From the NCBI RefSeq assembly GCF_000252855.1, contig NC_017045.1, positions 1,798,001-1,862,000 of the forward strand: a DNA stretch of 64,000 bases, in the 5' to 3' direction. The position numbers were made by a program, and so were the translations under genes. Positions 9,244-20,500 of this stretch are shown here, in pieces; within the stretch, counting starts at the first letter, position 1; every line of letters starts with the position of its first letter. Below the pieces are notes generated by a model, which saw nothing but the letters and a program-made list of their open reading frames with translations, did no database searches and was not told where the DNA came from. Origin of the DNA: Riemerella anatipestifer ATCC 11845 = DSM 15868 (GTDB taxonomy: Bacteria > Bacteroidota > Bacteroidia > Flavobacteriales > Weeksellaceae).

Positions 9244-9807
9244 ATGAAAAAAATAATATACATAGCCACAGTTATTGTCTCAAGCTTAAGTTTAAAAGCA
9301 CAAGTTAATATAGGCGCAGGTAACTTAAATGGAGGTTCTACAGAATCATCAGTATTATTAGAGTTTAATAATTTAGAAAAAAAGGGGGTTATATTGCCTT
9401 GGGTAAAATCTGTATCAGAAGCTAATTTGCTGGATAATACAGCATCTCCAAATGGAACTTTTGTGCTGGATAGAAGTGATAAATATGTAAAAGCGAAGAT
9501 TAATAATACTTGGCAGAATCTAAACTATTTAGCAAATAATACCAATATTATACCTGTAAATACAATTGACGCCAATAAAACAGAAAGAGTAGAAGCTCAA
9601 GTAATTATAGGTTCTCCTAATAGTAGTGCTAAGGGAATACTAGTGTTAGAAAGTATTGCTAAGGCAATGGTGTTACCTAAATTCAGAAATGTACATAAAA
9701 GTATAGTGAATCCAGCTCCAGGGATGGTGGTTTTTGATGATACCCCAGGTAAAGAGCAAATATGTGTTTACAATGGTACAGAATGGAGTTTTTGGACTTG
9801 GAAATAA
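9244..9807 (+). CDS. Short secreted partner protein, paralogue of the 12710 gene
   Basis: A 187-aa exported protein with a signal peptide ending near SLKAQ. It is related along its length to the protein at 12710-13276: both have SSVLLEF, a KG(V/L)(I/V)LP motif, a LVLES...KAMVLP motif, an NP..GM segment and a C-terminal NG(T/Q)(E/T)WSFW. I chose ATG at 9244; an in-frame GTG at 9229 would add five residues. Function unknown. Pairing with a long repeat protein twice in a row suggests the two partners act together. Confidence 0.7.
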   Translation: MKKIIYIATVIVSSLSLKAQVNIGAGNLNGGSTESSVLLEFNNLEKKGVILPWVKSVSEANLLDNTASPNGTFVLDRSDKYVKAKINNTWQNLNYLANNTNIIPVNTIDANKTERVEAQVIIGSPNSSAKGILVLESIAKAMVLPKFRNVHKSIVNPAPGMVVFDDTPGKEQICVYNGTEWSFWTWK

Positions 9808-9874
9808 AATATTAGTTTTAAAATTAAAAGATTATATCTACAGGGGTTTATAGAATACATTCTAATAGAAAATA

Positions 9875-10399
9875 TTGAATAAGAATAGAATCATAGAAGT
9901 AAAATATTTTAGACCACCATTTTTAATATGGTGGTTGTTTTTATCTGTACAGATGTTTTCTCAAATACATGTACAAGGAGGAGCTACAGTAATAGACTAT
10001 ACAAATAAGAAAAATAATGATACAGAAGTAAAGATTATTGAGAATACATCTCAGAAAAGTATAAAACAAAAGTTCTCAAAAAAAACACTAAACAATAGGG
10101 AGGATAAGACGGTTTCAAAGAGAAACGCAAAGGGAAACAACATAAGAAGTAATATTGTAAAGAATTATTTTGAATCTAAGGAAACTACCAATAATTACTA
10201 TTTTAGTACGAATAGTGTGAATAGTAAAAAGGGGATTTTTTCTGGAAGTTCTAGTTTTTTCGCAGATTTACAGAGTATCATTACCTTTAATAGAGTTGAT
10301 ATCTATGCAATTATATTTTTTGTTTTACTTTTTGTTTTTATTAAAAATAAATTCAATTTTTATATATGGAGTCGTCCTCCTCCAATAGTTTTTTGTTAG
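9875..10399 (+). CDS. Hypothetical membrane or exported protein
   Basis: I do not recognise this 174-aa protein. It has an N-terminal hydrophobic segment (about residues 15-30, LIWWLFLSVQMFSQ, signal-like), a Lys/Asn-rich polar middle and a second hydrophobic segment near the end (YAIIFFVLLFVFI). The only plausible start is TTG at 9875. It lies between the two long/short secreted-protein pairs, so a role in their assembly or anchoring is possible but unproven. Confidence 0.5.
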   Translation: MNKNRIIEVKYFRPPFLIWWLFLSVQMFSQIHVQGGATVIDYTNKKNNDTEVKIIENTSQKSIKQKFSKKTLNNREDKTVSKRNAKGNNIRSNIVKNYFESKETTNNYYFSTNSVNSKKGIFSGSSSFFADLQSIITFNRVDIYAIIFFVLLFVFIKNKFNFYIWSRPPPIVFC

Positions 10400-10434
10400 T
10401 ATGAATAGTTAACTATTAATTTAAATGATAAAAA

Positions 10435-12651
10435 ATGATAAAAAAAATACAATTAAAATTATATATATTCCTTACTATGTTAGGGATTTTTACATCTTAT
10501 AATGCTCAAAGTTGGGTTATATGGGATAATTTAGGAGATGGCACAACTGCTGGGGCTTCTACTATTGGAGTAGGGAGTGCTACCAGTAACCCTATAACAG
10601 GTAAGGTTACAGTGGTGCCATCTTTTGGTGCAGCCGCGGGTAAACTTAATATCTTTTCTGCAGGTTCTGGGTTAATTCAGCCCCCATCAGGACTGTACAA
10701 CAATTTTGCAGGAGCTTCTATTTCAAACAATGTTTTAAAATTAGAGAGTTCACAATATGCTAATGAACTTGTTTCAATTACATTTAATTTTGAAAAAGAG
10801 GTTATTATAGAGGATTTAGTTGTAACAGATTTAGATAAAAATATTAAAACATCTATTTTTGATAATTCTCAGGAGTGGGATGATTCTTTTGATATAACAT
10901 TAGATAATGGTGCTACTTTCACTTCTGTGTCTTATGGAGTTTCTAATGGAGGGAATATTGCACAGGGATATGCAGGTGCTACTATCACAACTTCTAGTTT
11001 TGATGCAGGAACCTATAGAAGTAGTGATTCTAGAGGTTCAGAATGGATAAGATGGGTAAAATCTAGCGCTCCTACAAAAACAATAAAAATAACTTTTAAG
11101 TTACCAAATGATTTACCTAGAACAAGAGCTGCAATGTCTTATTATGCTATAAAGGTATCCTCGGCAAATCTTATTGATGCAGTAGATGATAATTTTGGAG
11201 TAGTCAGTTCAGGAGGTAAGACAGGAAGCGTTTTCGCTAATGACAAATCATCAGATGGTAGTGTTCCGACTTCGTTGAATACGGATGTTAGTTTAGTTAA
11301 TTTAGGAGGTTTGACGGGCGCCACGATAAACCCAGATGGAACGATAAACATACCAGCAAATGCAGCAGCAGGGAATTATGTATTAACTTATAGGATTTGT
11401 TCTCCGAAGGGTCAGACTACAAATTGTGATACAGCAACGGTTACATTAGTAGTTCCTAATCAGACGGATGCAGTAGATGATAATTTTGGAGTAGTCAGTT
11501 CAGGAGGTAAGACAGGAAGTGTTTTCGCTAATGACAAATCATCAGATGGTAGTGTTCCGACTTCGTTGAATACGGATGTTAGTTTAGTTAATTTAGGAGG
11601 TTTAACGGGCGCGACGATAAACCCAGATGGAACGATAAACATACCAGCAAACGCAGCAGCAGGGAATTATGTATTAACTTATAGGATTTGTTCTCCGAAG
11701 GGTCAGACTACCAATTGTGATACAGCCACGGTTACATTAGTAGTTCCTAATCAGACGGATGCAGTAGATGATAATTTTGGAGTAGTCAGTTCAGGAGGTA
11801 AGACAGGAAGCGTTTTCGCTAATGACAAATCATCAGATGGTAGTGTTCCGACTTCGTTGAATACGGATGTTAGTTTAGTTAATTTGGGCGGCTTAACAGG
11901 CGCAACGATAAACCCAGACGGAACGATAAACATACCAGCAAACGCAGCAGCGGGGAATTATGTATTAACTTATAGGATTTGCTCTCCGAAGGGTCAGACT
12001 ACAAATTGTGATACAGCAACGGTTACATTAGTAGTTCCTAATCAGACGGATGCAGTAGATGATAATTTTGGAGTAGTCAGTTCAGGAGGTAAGACAGGAA
12101 GTGTTTTCGCTAATGACAAATCATCAGATGGTAGTGTTCCGACTTCGTTGAATACGGATGTTAGTTTAGTTAATTTAGGAGGTTTAACGGGCGCGACGAT
12201 AAACCCAGATGGAACGATAAACATACCAGCAAATGCAGCAGCAGGGAATTATGTATTAACTTATAGGATTTGTTCTCCGAAGGGTCAGACTACCAATTGT
12301 GATACAGCCACGGTTACATTGTCTATTGCAGCTAGCAAATGTTACAATTCACCAACAGATAATAGTAGTTCTGTGCCAGTAAATCACGGGGTTACTGTTT
12401 TAGGAAGAGCAGGTGTTGATAATGGTAACTGGCCGATGATTAGAAATTCTGCATATACTGTATTGGAAGGTAAAACAAAAGGTTTTGTACTTACAAGAAA
12501 CTCTAATCCAGAGGGAACTATTGTAAACCCTGTAGTGGGGATGATGGTTTTTGATACAGATGAAAATTCTGGGAAGGGCTGTTTAAAAATTTATACAGGC
12601 TCAGGAGTAGGAGAGGGTTGGAAATGTTTTAATACTCAAACTTGTCCATAG
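10435..12651 (+). CDS. Large secreted protein with four 97-aa Ig-like tandem repeats
   Basis: A 738-aa exported protein with a signal peptide to about residue 24 (SYNAQ), a ~220-aa N-terminal domain, four tandem 97-aa modules (starting AVDDNFGVVSSGG and containing NPDGTINIPANAAAGNYVL), and a C-terminal ~90-aa domain shared with the 7720-9228 protein. The modules resemble the cadherin/Ig-like repeats common in flavobacterial surface adhesins. Each carries a likely disulphide pair of cysteines (RIC...NCD). The short partner at 12710 follows. Probably an adhesin; this is an inference from architecture. Confidence 0.75.
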   Translation: MIKKIQLKLYIFLTMLGIFTSYNAQSWVIWDNLGDGTTAGASTIGVGSATSNPITGKVTVVPSFGAAAGKLNIFSAGSGLIQPPSGLYNNFAGASISNNVLKLESSQYANELVSITFNFEKEVIIEDLVVTDLDKNIKTSIFDNSQEWDDSFDITLDNGATFTSVSYGVSNGGNIAQGYAGATITTSSFDAGTYRSSDSRGSEWIRWVKSSAPTKTIKITFKLPNDLPRTRAAMSYYAIKVSSANLIDAVDDNFGVVSSGGKTGSVFANDKSSDGSVPTSLNTDVSLVNLGGLTGATINPDGTINIPANAAAGNYVLTYRICSPKGQTTNCDTATVTLVVPNQTDAVDDNFGVVSSGGKTGSVFANDKSSDGSVPTSLNTDVSLVNLGGLTGATINPDGTINIPANAAAGNYVLTYRICSPKGQTTNCDTATVTLVVPNQTDAVDDNFGVVSSGGKTGSVFANDKSSDGSVPTSLNTDVSLVNLGGLTGATINPDGTINIPANAAAGNYVLTYRICSPKGQTTNCDTATVTLVVPNQTDAVDDNFGVVSSGGKTGSVFANDKSSDGSVPTSLNTDVSLVNLGGLTGATINPDGTINIPANAAAGNYVLTYRICSPKGQTTNCDTATVTLSIAASKCYNSPTDNSSSVPVNHGVTVLGRAGVDNGNWPMIRNSAYTVLEGKTKGFVLTRNSNPEGTIVNPVVGMMVFDTDENSGKGCLKIYTGSGVGEGWKCFNTQTCP
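11176..12320 (+). repeat. Four 291-bp tandem repeats inside the adhesin-like gene
   Basis: Copies begin at 11176, 11467, 11758 and 12049, exactly 291 bp (97 codons) apart and nearly identical in DNA. The fourth is cut short where the C-terminal domain begins. Copies 1 and 3 share some variants (GGAAGCG, ACAAATTGTG, CAGCAACGG) and copies 2 and 4 share the alternatives (GGAAGTG, ACCAATTGTG, CAGCCACGG), which points to duplication of a two-unit block. Confidence 0.95.
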
Positions 12652-12709
12652 TATAAATCGTAAATTTGATTTAGGACAATTTTTGTCCGAATGATAAAAA
12701 AAGGAAATA

Positions 12710-13276
12710 ATGAAAAAAATATTATCAATATCAGCAATGTGTTTATCCACTTTTGTTTTTTCACAAGTTAGGATAGGTTCGGCATCTTCAAATGTTTTAA
12801 GTAGTTCTTCGGTATTGCTTGAATTTGGAGATACTAAAGATAAAGGTTTGGTGCTACCTTATGTAGAGGTTTTGCCAACAGAGGGGAGTCAACAAGCAAA
12901 AGGAGGAACATTAGTTTTTGATATAACTTCTACGGGAGAATATAGAGTTAAAGTTAAGAATGAAAACAGTGGGTGGAGTGATTTGAGCGGTCAGTCAGGG
13001 TATAGTTCTTTAGTGGAATCTAGAGTTAAAACTCCTCAGAGAGGTTTCTCTGATATAACGGGAGCAAAGACTATAATAGGAACTTCGGAAACGACAACAG
13101 ATGGAGTTTTAGTTTTAGAATCTGCTGATAAGGCTATGGTTTTACCAATCGTAGATGATTACAAAAATATAAAAAATCCATCAGCGGGAATGATAGCTTT
13201 TTTAAAGGGAGCTACTGCGTCGGGACATCGTTTGCTAGTTTTCAATGGTCAAACTTGGAGTTTTTGGAAACCTTAA
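12710..13276 (+). CDS. Short secreted partner protein, paralogue of the 9244 gene
   Basis: A 188-aa exported protein with a signal peptide to about residue 19 (STFVFSQ). It shares the whole layout of the 9244-9807 protein: SSSVLLEF, KGLVLP, GVLVLESADKAMVLP, NPSAGM and a C-terminal NGQTWSFW. It follows the 738-aa repeat protein by 58 nt. Function unknown; probably a surface partner of the long protein. Confidence 0.7.
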   Translation: MKKILSISAMCLSTFVFSQVRIGSASSNVLSSSSVLLEFGDTKDKGLVLPYVEVLPTEGSQQAKGGTLVFDITSTGEYRVKVKNENSGWSDLSGQSGYSSLVESRVKTPQRGFSDITGAKTIIGTSETTTDGVLVLESADKAMVLPIVDDYKNIKNPSAGMIAFLKGATASGHRLLVFNGQTWSFWKP

Positions 13277-13301
13277 GATTTAACATATAAATCTTTGTTA
13301 T

Positions 13302-13336
13302 AAGAGCGATTTCATGAAAATGAAGTCGCTTTTTTG
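13302..13336 (+). terminator. Terminator after the surface-protein cluster
   Basis: Arms around GAAA (AAGAGCGATTTCAT and ATGAAGTCGCTT with one mismatch) followed by six T residues. It isolates rpoBC from the cluster. Confidence 0.7.
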
Positions 13337-13346
13337 TAAGATGGAG

Positions 13347-13379
13347 TTTTGGTTGTTTCTTTTAAATTATATATCTTTG
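13347..13379 (+). promoter_or_regulatory. Promoter of rpoBC
   Basis: TTTTG ending at 13351 and TATCTTTG at 13372-13379, 20 nt apart. rpoBC thus has its own promoter instead of being read from rplKAJL. Confidence 0.7.
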
Positions 13380-13645
13380 CAGTTCATTTTGAGTGATATA
13401 CACTTCTGAAATATAAAATAAAAATACAAAACTCTTAATCCTTAGGGATTTAGGGTTTTGTTCTGTTGTGTTTCAAGGTGTTATCCTCCTAATGAGAAAA
13501 TTGAAAATATTTTGCACTACGCCGTGAAAAGATATACCGGAGTTGCAGTTAGAAAGTTTTTTAGGAAATGATGTCTAAATAGCTTTCTGATATTTTTAAA
13601 AAGAGTAACAAAATATTTTTAAACCAACAATCTTCTAAAAGTTTT
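13380..13645 (+). other. Long rpoB leader
   Basis: About 260 nt of transcribed, probably non-coding leader. It includes an AATCC/GGATT hairpin near 13438-13451 and an AGAAAG...CTTTCT pairing at about 13550-13588 just before the start. I see no convincing small ORF. The leader may attenuate or autoregulate rpoBC. Confidence 0.4.
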
Positions 13646-16600
13646 ATGAGTAAATCAAAGACGACACAAAAAGCTCAGGGAAATCAAAGAATTAATTTCT
13701 CGTCTGCTAAAGGAAGAGTGGAGACGCCAGACTTTTTGGATATCCAAATTCAATCCTTTAAGGAGTTCTTTCAGCTAGACACACTTCCGGAGCAGAGAGT
13801 GAACGAAGGACTTTACAAAACCTTCCAAGAAAATTTCCCAATTACAGATTCTAGAAACCAGTTTGTACTAGAATTTTTAGATTACTTAGTAGATTCTCCT
13901 CGCTACTCTATAGATGAGTGTGTAGAGAGAGGGCTTACTTATTCTGTGCCATTAAAGGCAAGATTAAAACTATATTGTACAGACCCAGAGTACGATGATT
14001 TCCAAACGGTAATCCAAGATGTATATCTAGGTACGGTACCTTATATGACGCCTAGTGGTTCATTTATCATCAATGGTGCAGAGCGTGTGGTAGTAACACA
14101 GTTGCATAGATCTCCAGGGGTGTTCTTCGGGCAGACTTACCACGCTAATGGTACTAAATTATACTATTCTAGAATTATCCCATTTAAAGGGTCTTGGATG
14201 GAATTTACTACGGATATTAACAGCGTAATGTACGCTTATATAGACCGTAAGAAAAAATTACCATTAACCACTTTACTTAGAGCTATCGGTTACGAATCTG
14301 ATAAAGAAATTCTTCAGATATTTGACTTGGCAGAAGAGGTTAAAGTGTCTAAAGCGGCTCTTAAAAAAGTAGAAGGTAGAACTTTAGCAGCTAGAGTTCT
14401 TAATACTTGGTTTGAAGATTTCGTAGATGAAGATACAGGTGAGGTAGTTTCTGTAGAAAGAAACGAAATTATCTTAGATAGAGAAACCGTTCTTGAAAAA
14501 GAACATTTAGATTTGATTTTGGAGGCTGGTGTTAAAACCATTTTAATCCATAATGAAAACACTAAGGAGTTCTCTATCATTCAAAATACATTACAAAAAG
14601 ACCCTACCAACTCAGAGAAAGAAGCGGTAGAGTATATCTATCGTCAGTTGAGAAATGCAGATCCACCTGATGAAGAAACTGCAAGAGGAATTATAGAAAA
14701 GCTATTCTTCTCAGAGCAGAGATATTCTTTAGGAGAGGTAGGTCGTTACAGATTGAACAAAAAGCTAGGTCTTAGCGTAGACGAAAGTGTAGAGGTGCTT
14801 ACTAAAGAGGACATCATTAGTATTGTAAAACACTTAATAGAGTTAGCTAACTCTAAAGCAGAGGTAGATGATATAGACCACCTTTCTAATAGAAGAATTA
14901 GAACGGTAGGAGAGCAGTTGGCAGGTCAGTTTGGAGTAGGTCTTTCTAGAATTGCAAGAACAATCCGTGAGAGAATGAATGTTCGTGATAACGAATTGTT
15001 TAGCCCAACAGATTTAGTTAACGCTAAAACATTAACATCGGTAATTAACTCGTTCTTTGGAACTAACCAGCTTTCTCAGTTCATGGATCAAACCAATCCA
15101 CTTTCTGAGATTACACATAAGAGAAGATTATCAGCTTTAGGACCTGGTGGTCTTTCTAGAGAAAGAGCAGGTTTTGAGGTTCGAGATGTTCACCATACAC
15201 ACTACGGAAGAATTTGTCCAATTGAGACGCCGGAAGGACCGAACATTGGTTTGATTTCTTCTTTAGGTATTTATGCTAAAATCAATAATCTAGGTTTCAT
15301 AGAAACGCCTTATCGTAAGGTAGAAAATGGTAAAGTAGATTTAGATGCGGCACCTATATACCTTAACGCAGAAGATGAGGAAGCTAAAATTATTGCTCAA
15401 GCGAACGTGGAGCTTGCTGATGATGGTAAGTTTGAAACAGAGAGAATTATTGCTCGTTTAGATGGAGATTACCCAGTGGTAGAACCAGAGCAAGTAGATT
15501 TAATAGATGTAGCTCCTAACCAGATTTCTGGTATTTCGGCATCACTTATTCCTTTCCTAGAGCACGATGATGCTAACCGTGCCTTGATGGGATCTAACAT
15601 GATGCGTCAGGCAGTACCATTATTAAAACCTCAAGCACCTATCGTAGGTACAGGTCTAGAGAAGCAAGTGGCTAGAGACTCTAGAATTTTAATCAATGCT
15701 GAAGGAACTGGTGTTGTAGAGTATGTAGATGCGGAGAGAATCGTTATAAAATACGATAGAACTGAAGATGAAGATATTGTAAGCTTCGAATCAGCTACTA
15801 AAACTTATCATTTAACTAAGTTCAGAAAAACCAACCAATCTACTACCATTACTCTTAAACCTATTGTAAGGGTAGGAGATACAGTAGAAAAAGGACAAGT
15901 GCTTTGTGATGGTTACGCTACAGAAAACGGAGAGTTAGCATTAGGTAGAAACTTAGTGGTAGCGTTTATGCCTTGGAAAGGGTATAACTTCGAGGATGCA
16001 ATTGTAATCAACGAAAAAGTAGTTCGTGAGGACTGGTTTACCTCTATCCACGTAGATGAATATTCATTAGAGGTAAGAGATACCAAACTAGGTATGGAGG
16101 AGCTTACAGCAGATATTCCTAATATATCTGAAGATGCTACAAAAGACCTAGATGAAAACGGTATGATAAGAATCGGAGCAGAGGTAAAACCTGGTGATAT
16201 TCTTATTGGTAAAATCACGCCTAAAGGAGAGTCTGATCCTACTCCAGAAGAGAAGTTATTAAGAGCTATCTTCGGAGATAAAGCAGGAGATGTAAAAGAC
16301 GCTTCTTTAAAGGCAGATTCTTCATTAAGAGGGGTAGTGATAGACAAAAAGCTATTCTCTAGAAACATTAAGGATAAGAAGAAGAGAACAGAAGAGAAAA
16401 TCAAACTAGAAGAAATAGAAAACCAATATAAAGCCAAGTTCAACGAGCTTAGAACGGTTCTTTTAGATAAATTAAACACTATTGTTAATGGTAAAACATC
16501 TCAAGGAGTTAAAAACGACTTAGGAGAAGAAATCATTGGTAAAGGTGCTAAGTTCTCTATGAAATTACTTCAGTCAGTAGAAGATTATGTAAATGTAAGC

Positions 16601-17473
16601 GGTTCTGACTGGACAGTAGATGCGGATAAAAACGAGTTAATTAAGCAATTAATTCACAACTATAAGATTAAGTACAACGATTTACAAGGAGTTAAAAACC
16701 GTGAGAAGTACGCTATTTCAATCGGAGACGAGCTTCCTTCAGGAATCATTAAGTTGGCCAAAGTTTACATCGCTAAGAAGAGAAAGTTAAATGTAGGAGA
16801 TAAGATGGCAGGGCGTCACGGTAACAAAGGTATCGTATCTAGAATCGTTCGTGAGGAAGATATGCCTTTCTTAGAAGACGGTACGCCAGTTGACATCGTA
16901 CTTAACCCGCTAGGGGTACCTTCTCGTATGAACATCGGTCAGATTTACGAAACGGTACTTGGTTGGGCAGGTAAGCAATTAGGCTTGAAGTTCGCAACGC
17001 CTATCTTTGATGGTGCTAAACTAGACCAAATTACAGAGTACACCGAAAAAGCAGGGCTACCTATCTACGGAAACACTTATCTGTATGACGGCGGTACAGG
17101 GGAGAGATTTACTCAACCAGCTACTGTAGGTGTGATTTATATGTTGAAACTTGGTCACATGGTAGATGATAAGATGCATGCTCGTTCTATTGGTCCTTAC
17201 TCTCTCATCACGCAGCAGCCATTAGGAGGTAAAGCCCAATTTGGTGGTCAGCGTTTCGGAGAGATGGAGGTTTGGGCACTAGAAGCATTCGGTGCGTCTA
17301 ACATCTTGAGAGAAATCCTAACAGTGAAGTCAGATGATGTGATTGGTAGAGCTAAAACTTACGAAGCTATTGCGAAAGGAGAGGCAATGCCAGAACCTGG
17401 TATTCCAGAATCTTTCAATGTATTGCTTCACGAGTTACAAGGTTTAGGATTAGATGTAAGGTTAGAGGAATAA
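13646..17473 (+). CDS. rpoB: DNA-directed RNA polymerase subunit beta
   Basis: A 1275-aa catalytic subunit that is full length for Bacteroidetes. The rifampicin-region pattern [20 protein letters not shown] is seen at about residues 478-497. The highly conserved [12 protein letters not shown] (near residue 1052) and the C-terminal [12 protein letters not shown] block are intact. It is followed 82 nt later by rpoC. Confidence 0.98.
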   Translation: MSKSKTTQKAQGNQRINFSSAKGRVETPDFLDIQIQSFKEFFQLDTLPEQRVNEGLYKTFQENFPITDSRNQFVLEFLDYLVDSPRYSIDECVERGLTYSVPLKARLKLYCTDPEYDDFQTVIQDVYLGTVPYMTPSGSFIINGAERVVVTQLHRSPGVFFGQTYHANGTKLYYSRIIPFKGSWMEFTTDINSVMYAYIDRKKKLPLTTLLRAIGYESDKEILQIFDLAEEVKVSKAALKKVEGRTLAARVLNTWFEDFVDEDTGEVVSVERNEIILDRETVLEKEHLDLILEAGVKTILIHNENTKEFSIIQNTLQKDPTNSEKEAVEYIYRQLRNADPPDEETARGIIEKLFFSEQRYSLGEVGRYRLNKKLGLSVDESVEVLTKEDIISIVKHLIELANSKAEVDDIDHLSNRRIRTVGEQLAGQFGVGLSRIARTIRERMNVRDNELFSPTDLVNAKTLTSVINSFFGTNQLSQFMDQTNPLSEITHKRRLSALGPGGLSRERAGFEVRDVHHTHYGRICPIETPEGPNIGLISSLGIYAKINNLGFIETPYRKVENGKVDLDAAPIYLNAEDEEAKIIAQANVELADDGKFETERIIARLDGDYPVVEPEQVDLIDVAPNQISGISASLIPFLEHDDANRALMGSNMMRQAVPLLKPQAPIVGTGLEKQVARDSRILINAEGTGVVEYVDAERIVIKYDRTEDEDIVSFESATKTYHLTKFRKTNQSTTITLKPIVRVGDTVEKGQVLCDGYATENGELALGRNLVVAFMPWKGYNFEDAIVINEKVVREDWFTSIHVDEYSLEVRDTKLGMEELTADIPNISEDATKDLDENGMIRIGAEVKPGDILIGKITPKGESDPTPEEKLLRAIFGDKAGDVKDASLKADSSLRGVVIDKKLFSRNIKDKKKRTEEKIKLEEIENQYKAKFNELRTVLLDKLNTIVNGKTSQGVKNDLGEEIIGKGAKFSMKLLQSVEDYVNVSGSDWTVDADKNELIKQLIHNYKIKYNDLQGVKNREKYAISIGDELPSGIIKLAKVYIAKKRKLNVGDKMAGRHGNKGIVSRIVREEDMPFLEDGTPVDIVLNPLGVPSRMNIGQIYETVLGWAGKQLGLKFATPIFDGAKLDQITEYTEKAGLPIYGNTYLYDGGTGERFTQPATVGVIYMLKLGHMVDDKMHARSIGPYSLITQQPLGGKAQFGGQRFGEMEVWALEAFGASNILREILTVKSDDVIGRAKTYEAIAKGEAMPEPGIPESFNVLLHELQGLGLDVRLEE

Positions 17474-17555
17474 TAGACACGAGATATGAGATACAAGATA
17501 AAAGAATACCATCTTCTCTTGGTTCTCGGTTCTCTTAATCTTTAAAAGAAACAAA

Positions 17556-20500
17556 ATGTCAAATAAAAATAAAACAAGTAGATTTAATAAAATCTCGATA
17601 GGTTTAGCTTCACCAGAGTCTATTTTACAAGATTCAAGAGGGGAAGTATTAAAACCAGAAACCATTAACTATAGAACGCACAAACCTGAAAGAGACGGGC
17701 TTTTCTGTGAGAAAATATTCGGTCCTGTAAAGGATTACGAGTGTGCTTGTGGAAAATATAAGCGTATCCGTTATAAAGGCATTGTCTGCGACCGATGCGG
17801 TGTAGAAGTAACGGAGAAAAAAGTGCGTAGAGAGCGTATAGGACACATCAATTTGGTAGTTCCTGTAGCTCATATTTGGTACTTCCGTTCGTTACCAAAC
17901 AAGATAGGTTATCTTTTAGGATTACCATCTAAGAAGTTAGATATGATTATCTACTACGAAAGATATGTGGTAATTCAGCAAGGTATCGCTAAAAAATTAG
18001 ATGGTTCTGATTTCGAGGAAATGGAATTCTTAACCGAGGAAGAATATCTAGATATTTTAGATACACTTCCTGCGGAAAATCAATACTTAGATGACTCTGA
18101 CCCTAATAAGTTTATCGCTAAAATGGGAGCAGAGGCTGTGGAAGAATTATTAAAGAGAATAGATTTAGATGCTCTTTCTTATGATTTAAGACACAAAGCT
18201 CACAACGAAACATCTAAGCAAAGAAGAACAGAAGCACTTAAAAGGTTATCAGTAGTAGAAGCACTTAGAGATGCTAACACGAGAATGATTAATCGTCCAG
18301 AGTGGATGGTGATGCGTGTGCTTCCTGTAATACCACCAGAGTTAAGACCATTAGTGCCACTAGATGGTGGACGTTTTGCGACATCAGACCTTAACGACCT
18401 TTACAGAAGAGTAATTATCAGAAACAACCGTCTTAAGAGACTTCTAGAAATTAAAGCTCCTGAGGTTATCTTAAGAAACGAGAAGCGTATGCTTCAAGAA
18501 GCGGTAGATTCTTTATTTGATAATACAAGAAAATCTTCTGCGGTTAAATCTGAGTCTAACAGACCATTAAAATCTCTTTCTGATTCATTAAAAGGTAAGC
18601 AAGGGCGTTTCCGTCAAAACTTACTTGGTAAAAGGGTTGACTACTCTGCTCGTTCGGTAATTGTGGTAGGTCCTACCTTACAACTACACGAGTGTGGTAT
18701 CCCTAAAGATATGGCGGCAGAGCTTTATAAGCCGTTCATCATCAGAAAACTAATCGAGAGAGGTATCGTAAAAACGGTAAAATCTGCGAAGAGAATTATA
18801 GATAGAAAAGAACCTGTGGTGTATGACATTCTAGAAAATGTAATGAAAGGTCACCCAGTACTTCTTAACCGTGCACCTACGCTTCACCGTTTAGGTATTC
18901 AGGCATTCCAACCTAAAATGATTGAAGGTAAAGCGATACAACTACATCCATTGGTAACTACGGCATTCAACGCCGACTTTGATGGTGACCAGATGGCGGT
19001 GCACTTACCTTTAGGTCCAGAAGCTATTTTAGAGGCTCAACTTTTAATGTTAGGTTCTCAGAATATCTTGAACCCTGCTAACGGTTCTCCAATTACGGTA
19101 CCATCACAGGACATGGTACTTGGGCTTTACTTTATGACTAAAGAAGCTCACTCTACGGAGGATTATAAAGTGAAGGGAGAAGGTTTAACTTTCTATTCTC
19201 CAGAGGAAGCAGAAATTGCCTATAATGAAGGACAAGTAACGCTTAATGCTAAAGTTAAGTGTAAACTTCCTGTAAAAAATGAAAACGGAGAATTAGTAAC
19301 TAAACTGATTGAAACTACTGTTGGTAGAATTTTATTCAATCAGATAGTACCTGAACAAATAGGATTCATCAATGAACTTTTAACGAAGAAATCATTAAGA
19401 AATGTAATTGGTAGAATCTTAGCAGAAACTGATTTCCCAACTACAGTTCAGTTCTTGGATAGAATGAAAGATTTAGGATACTCTAACGCATTCAAAGGAG
19501 GTCTATCGTTCAGCTTAGCTGATATTGTGGTGCCAGAAGAGAAGAAACAAATGATAGCTTCGGCGGTAGAAAGTGTAGATGATATTAAGGCTAACTATAA
19601 CATGGGTCTTATCACTGATACTGAGCGTTATAACCAAGTGATTGATGTTTGGACAAATACTAACGCTAACCTTACCGAAATGATTATGCAGAGAATGAAG
19701 ACCGACCAAGGTGGTTTTAACTCTGTATATATGATGCTAGATTCTGGTGCGAGGGGTTCTAAAGAGCAGATTCGTCAGTTATCAGGTATGCGTGGTCTAA
19801 TGGCAAAACCTCAAAAAGCAGGTTCGGTAGGTGCAGAGATTATCGAAAACCCTATTGTGGCTAACTTTAAAGAGGGTCTTTCTATCCTTGAATACTTTAT
19901 CTCTACTCACGGTGCTCGTAAAGGTCTTGCGGATACGGCTCTTAAAACGGCGGATGCTGGTTACTTAACGAGAAGATTGGTAGATGTAGCTCAAGACGTT
20001 ATCATTACTGAAGACGATTGTGGTACACTAAGAGGTGTGGAAGTAACACCACTTAAAAAGAATGACGAAATAGTAGAGAAATTATCTGAAAGAATTTTAG
20101 GTAGAATTTCTTTACATGATATATATGACCCAGAAACAGACGAGTTAATCGTAGAAGCTGATGTTCTTATAGATGAAGAATTAGCTAAGAAGATAGAAGA
20201 GGCTGGTATAGAGTCTGTGGAGGTTCGTTCACCTTTAACTTGTGAATCTAAGAGAGGTATCTGTGCTAAATGTTACGGTAGAAACTTAGCAACAGGTAAG
20301 ATGATTCATATGGGAGAAGCTGTGGGTGTTATTGCAGCACAGTCTATCGGGGAGCCAGGTACACAGCTTACCTTGAGAACCTTCCACCAAGGGGGAACAG
20401 CGGGTAACGTTTCCGAAAATCCGTCTATCGTAGCTAAGAGAGATGGTATTGTAGAAATGGACGAAATTAGAACGGTAACTTCTGAAGATGAAGAAGGTAA

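Noticed and set aside
11142-12224. Four identical minus-strand frames of about 60 codons
   Set aside because: They are antisense shadows of the 291-bp tandem repeats.
7638-13301. Transposon or prophage origin for the cluster between rplL and rpoB
   Set aside because: No transposase, integrase, terminal inverted repeats or target duplication could be seen; the insertion mechanism remains open.
15913-16479. 188-codon minus-strand frame opposite rpoB
   Set aside because: It is antisense to an intact rpoB and shows the serine/leucine-rich composition typical of shadow frames here.
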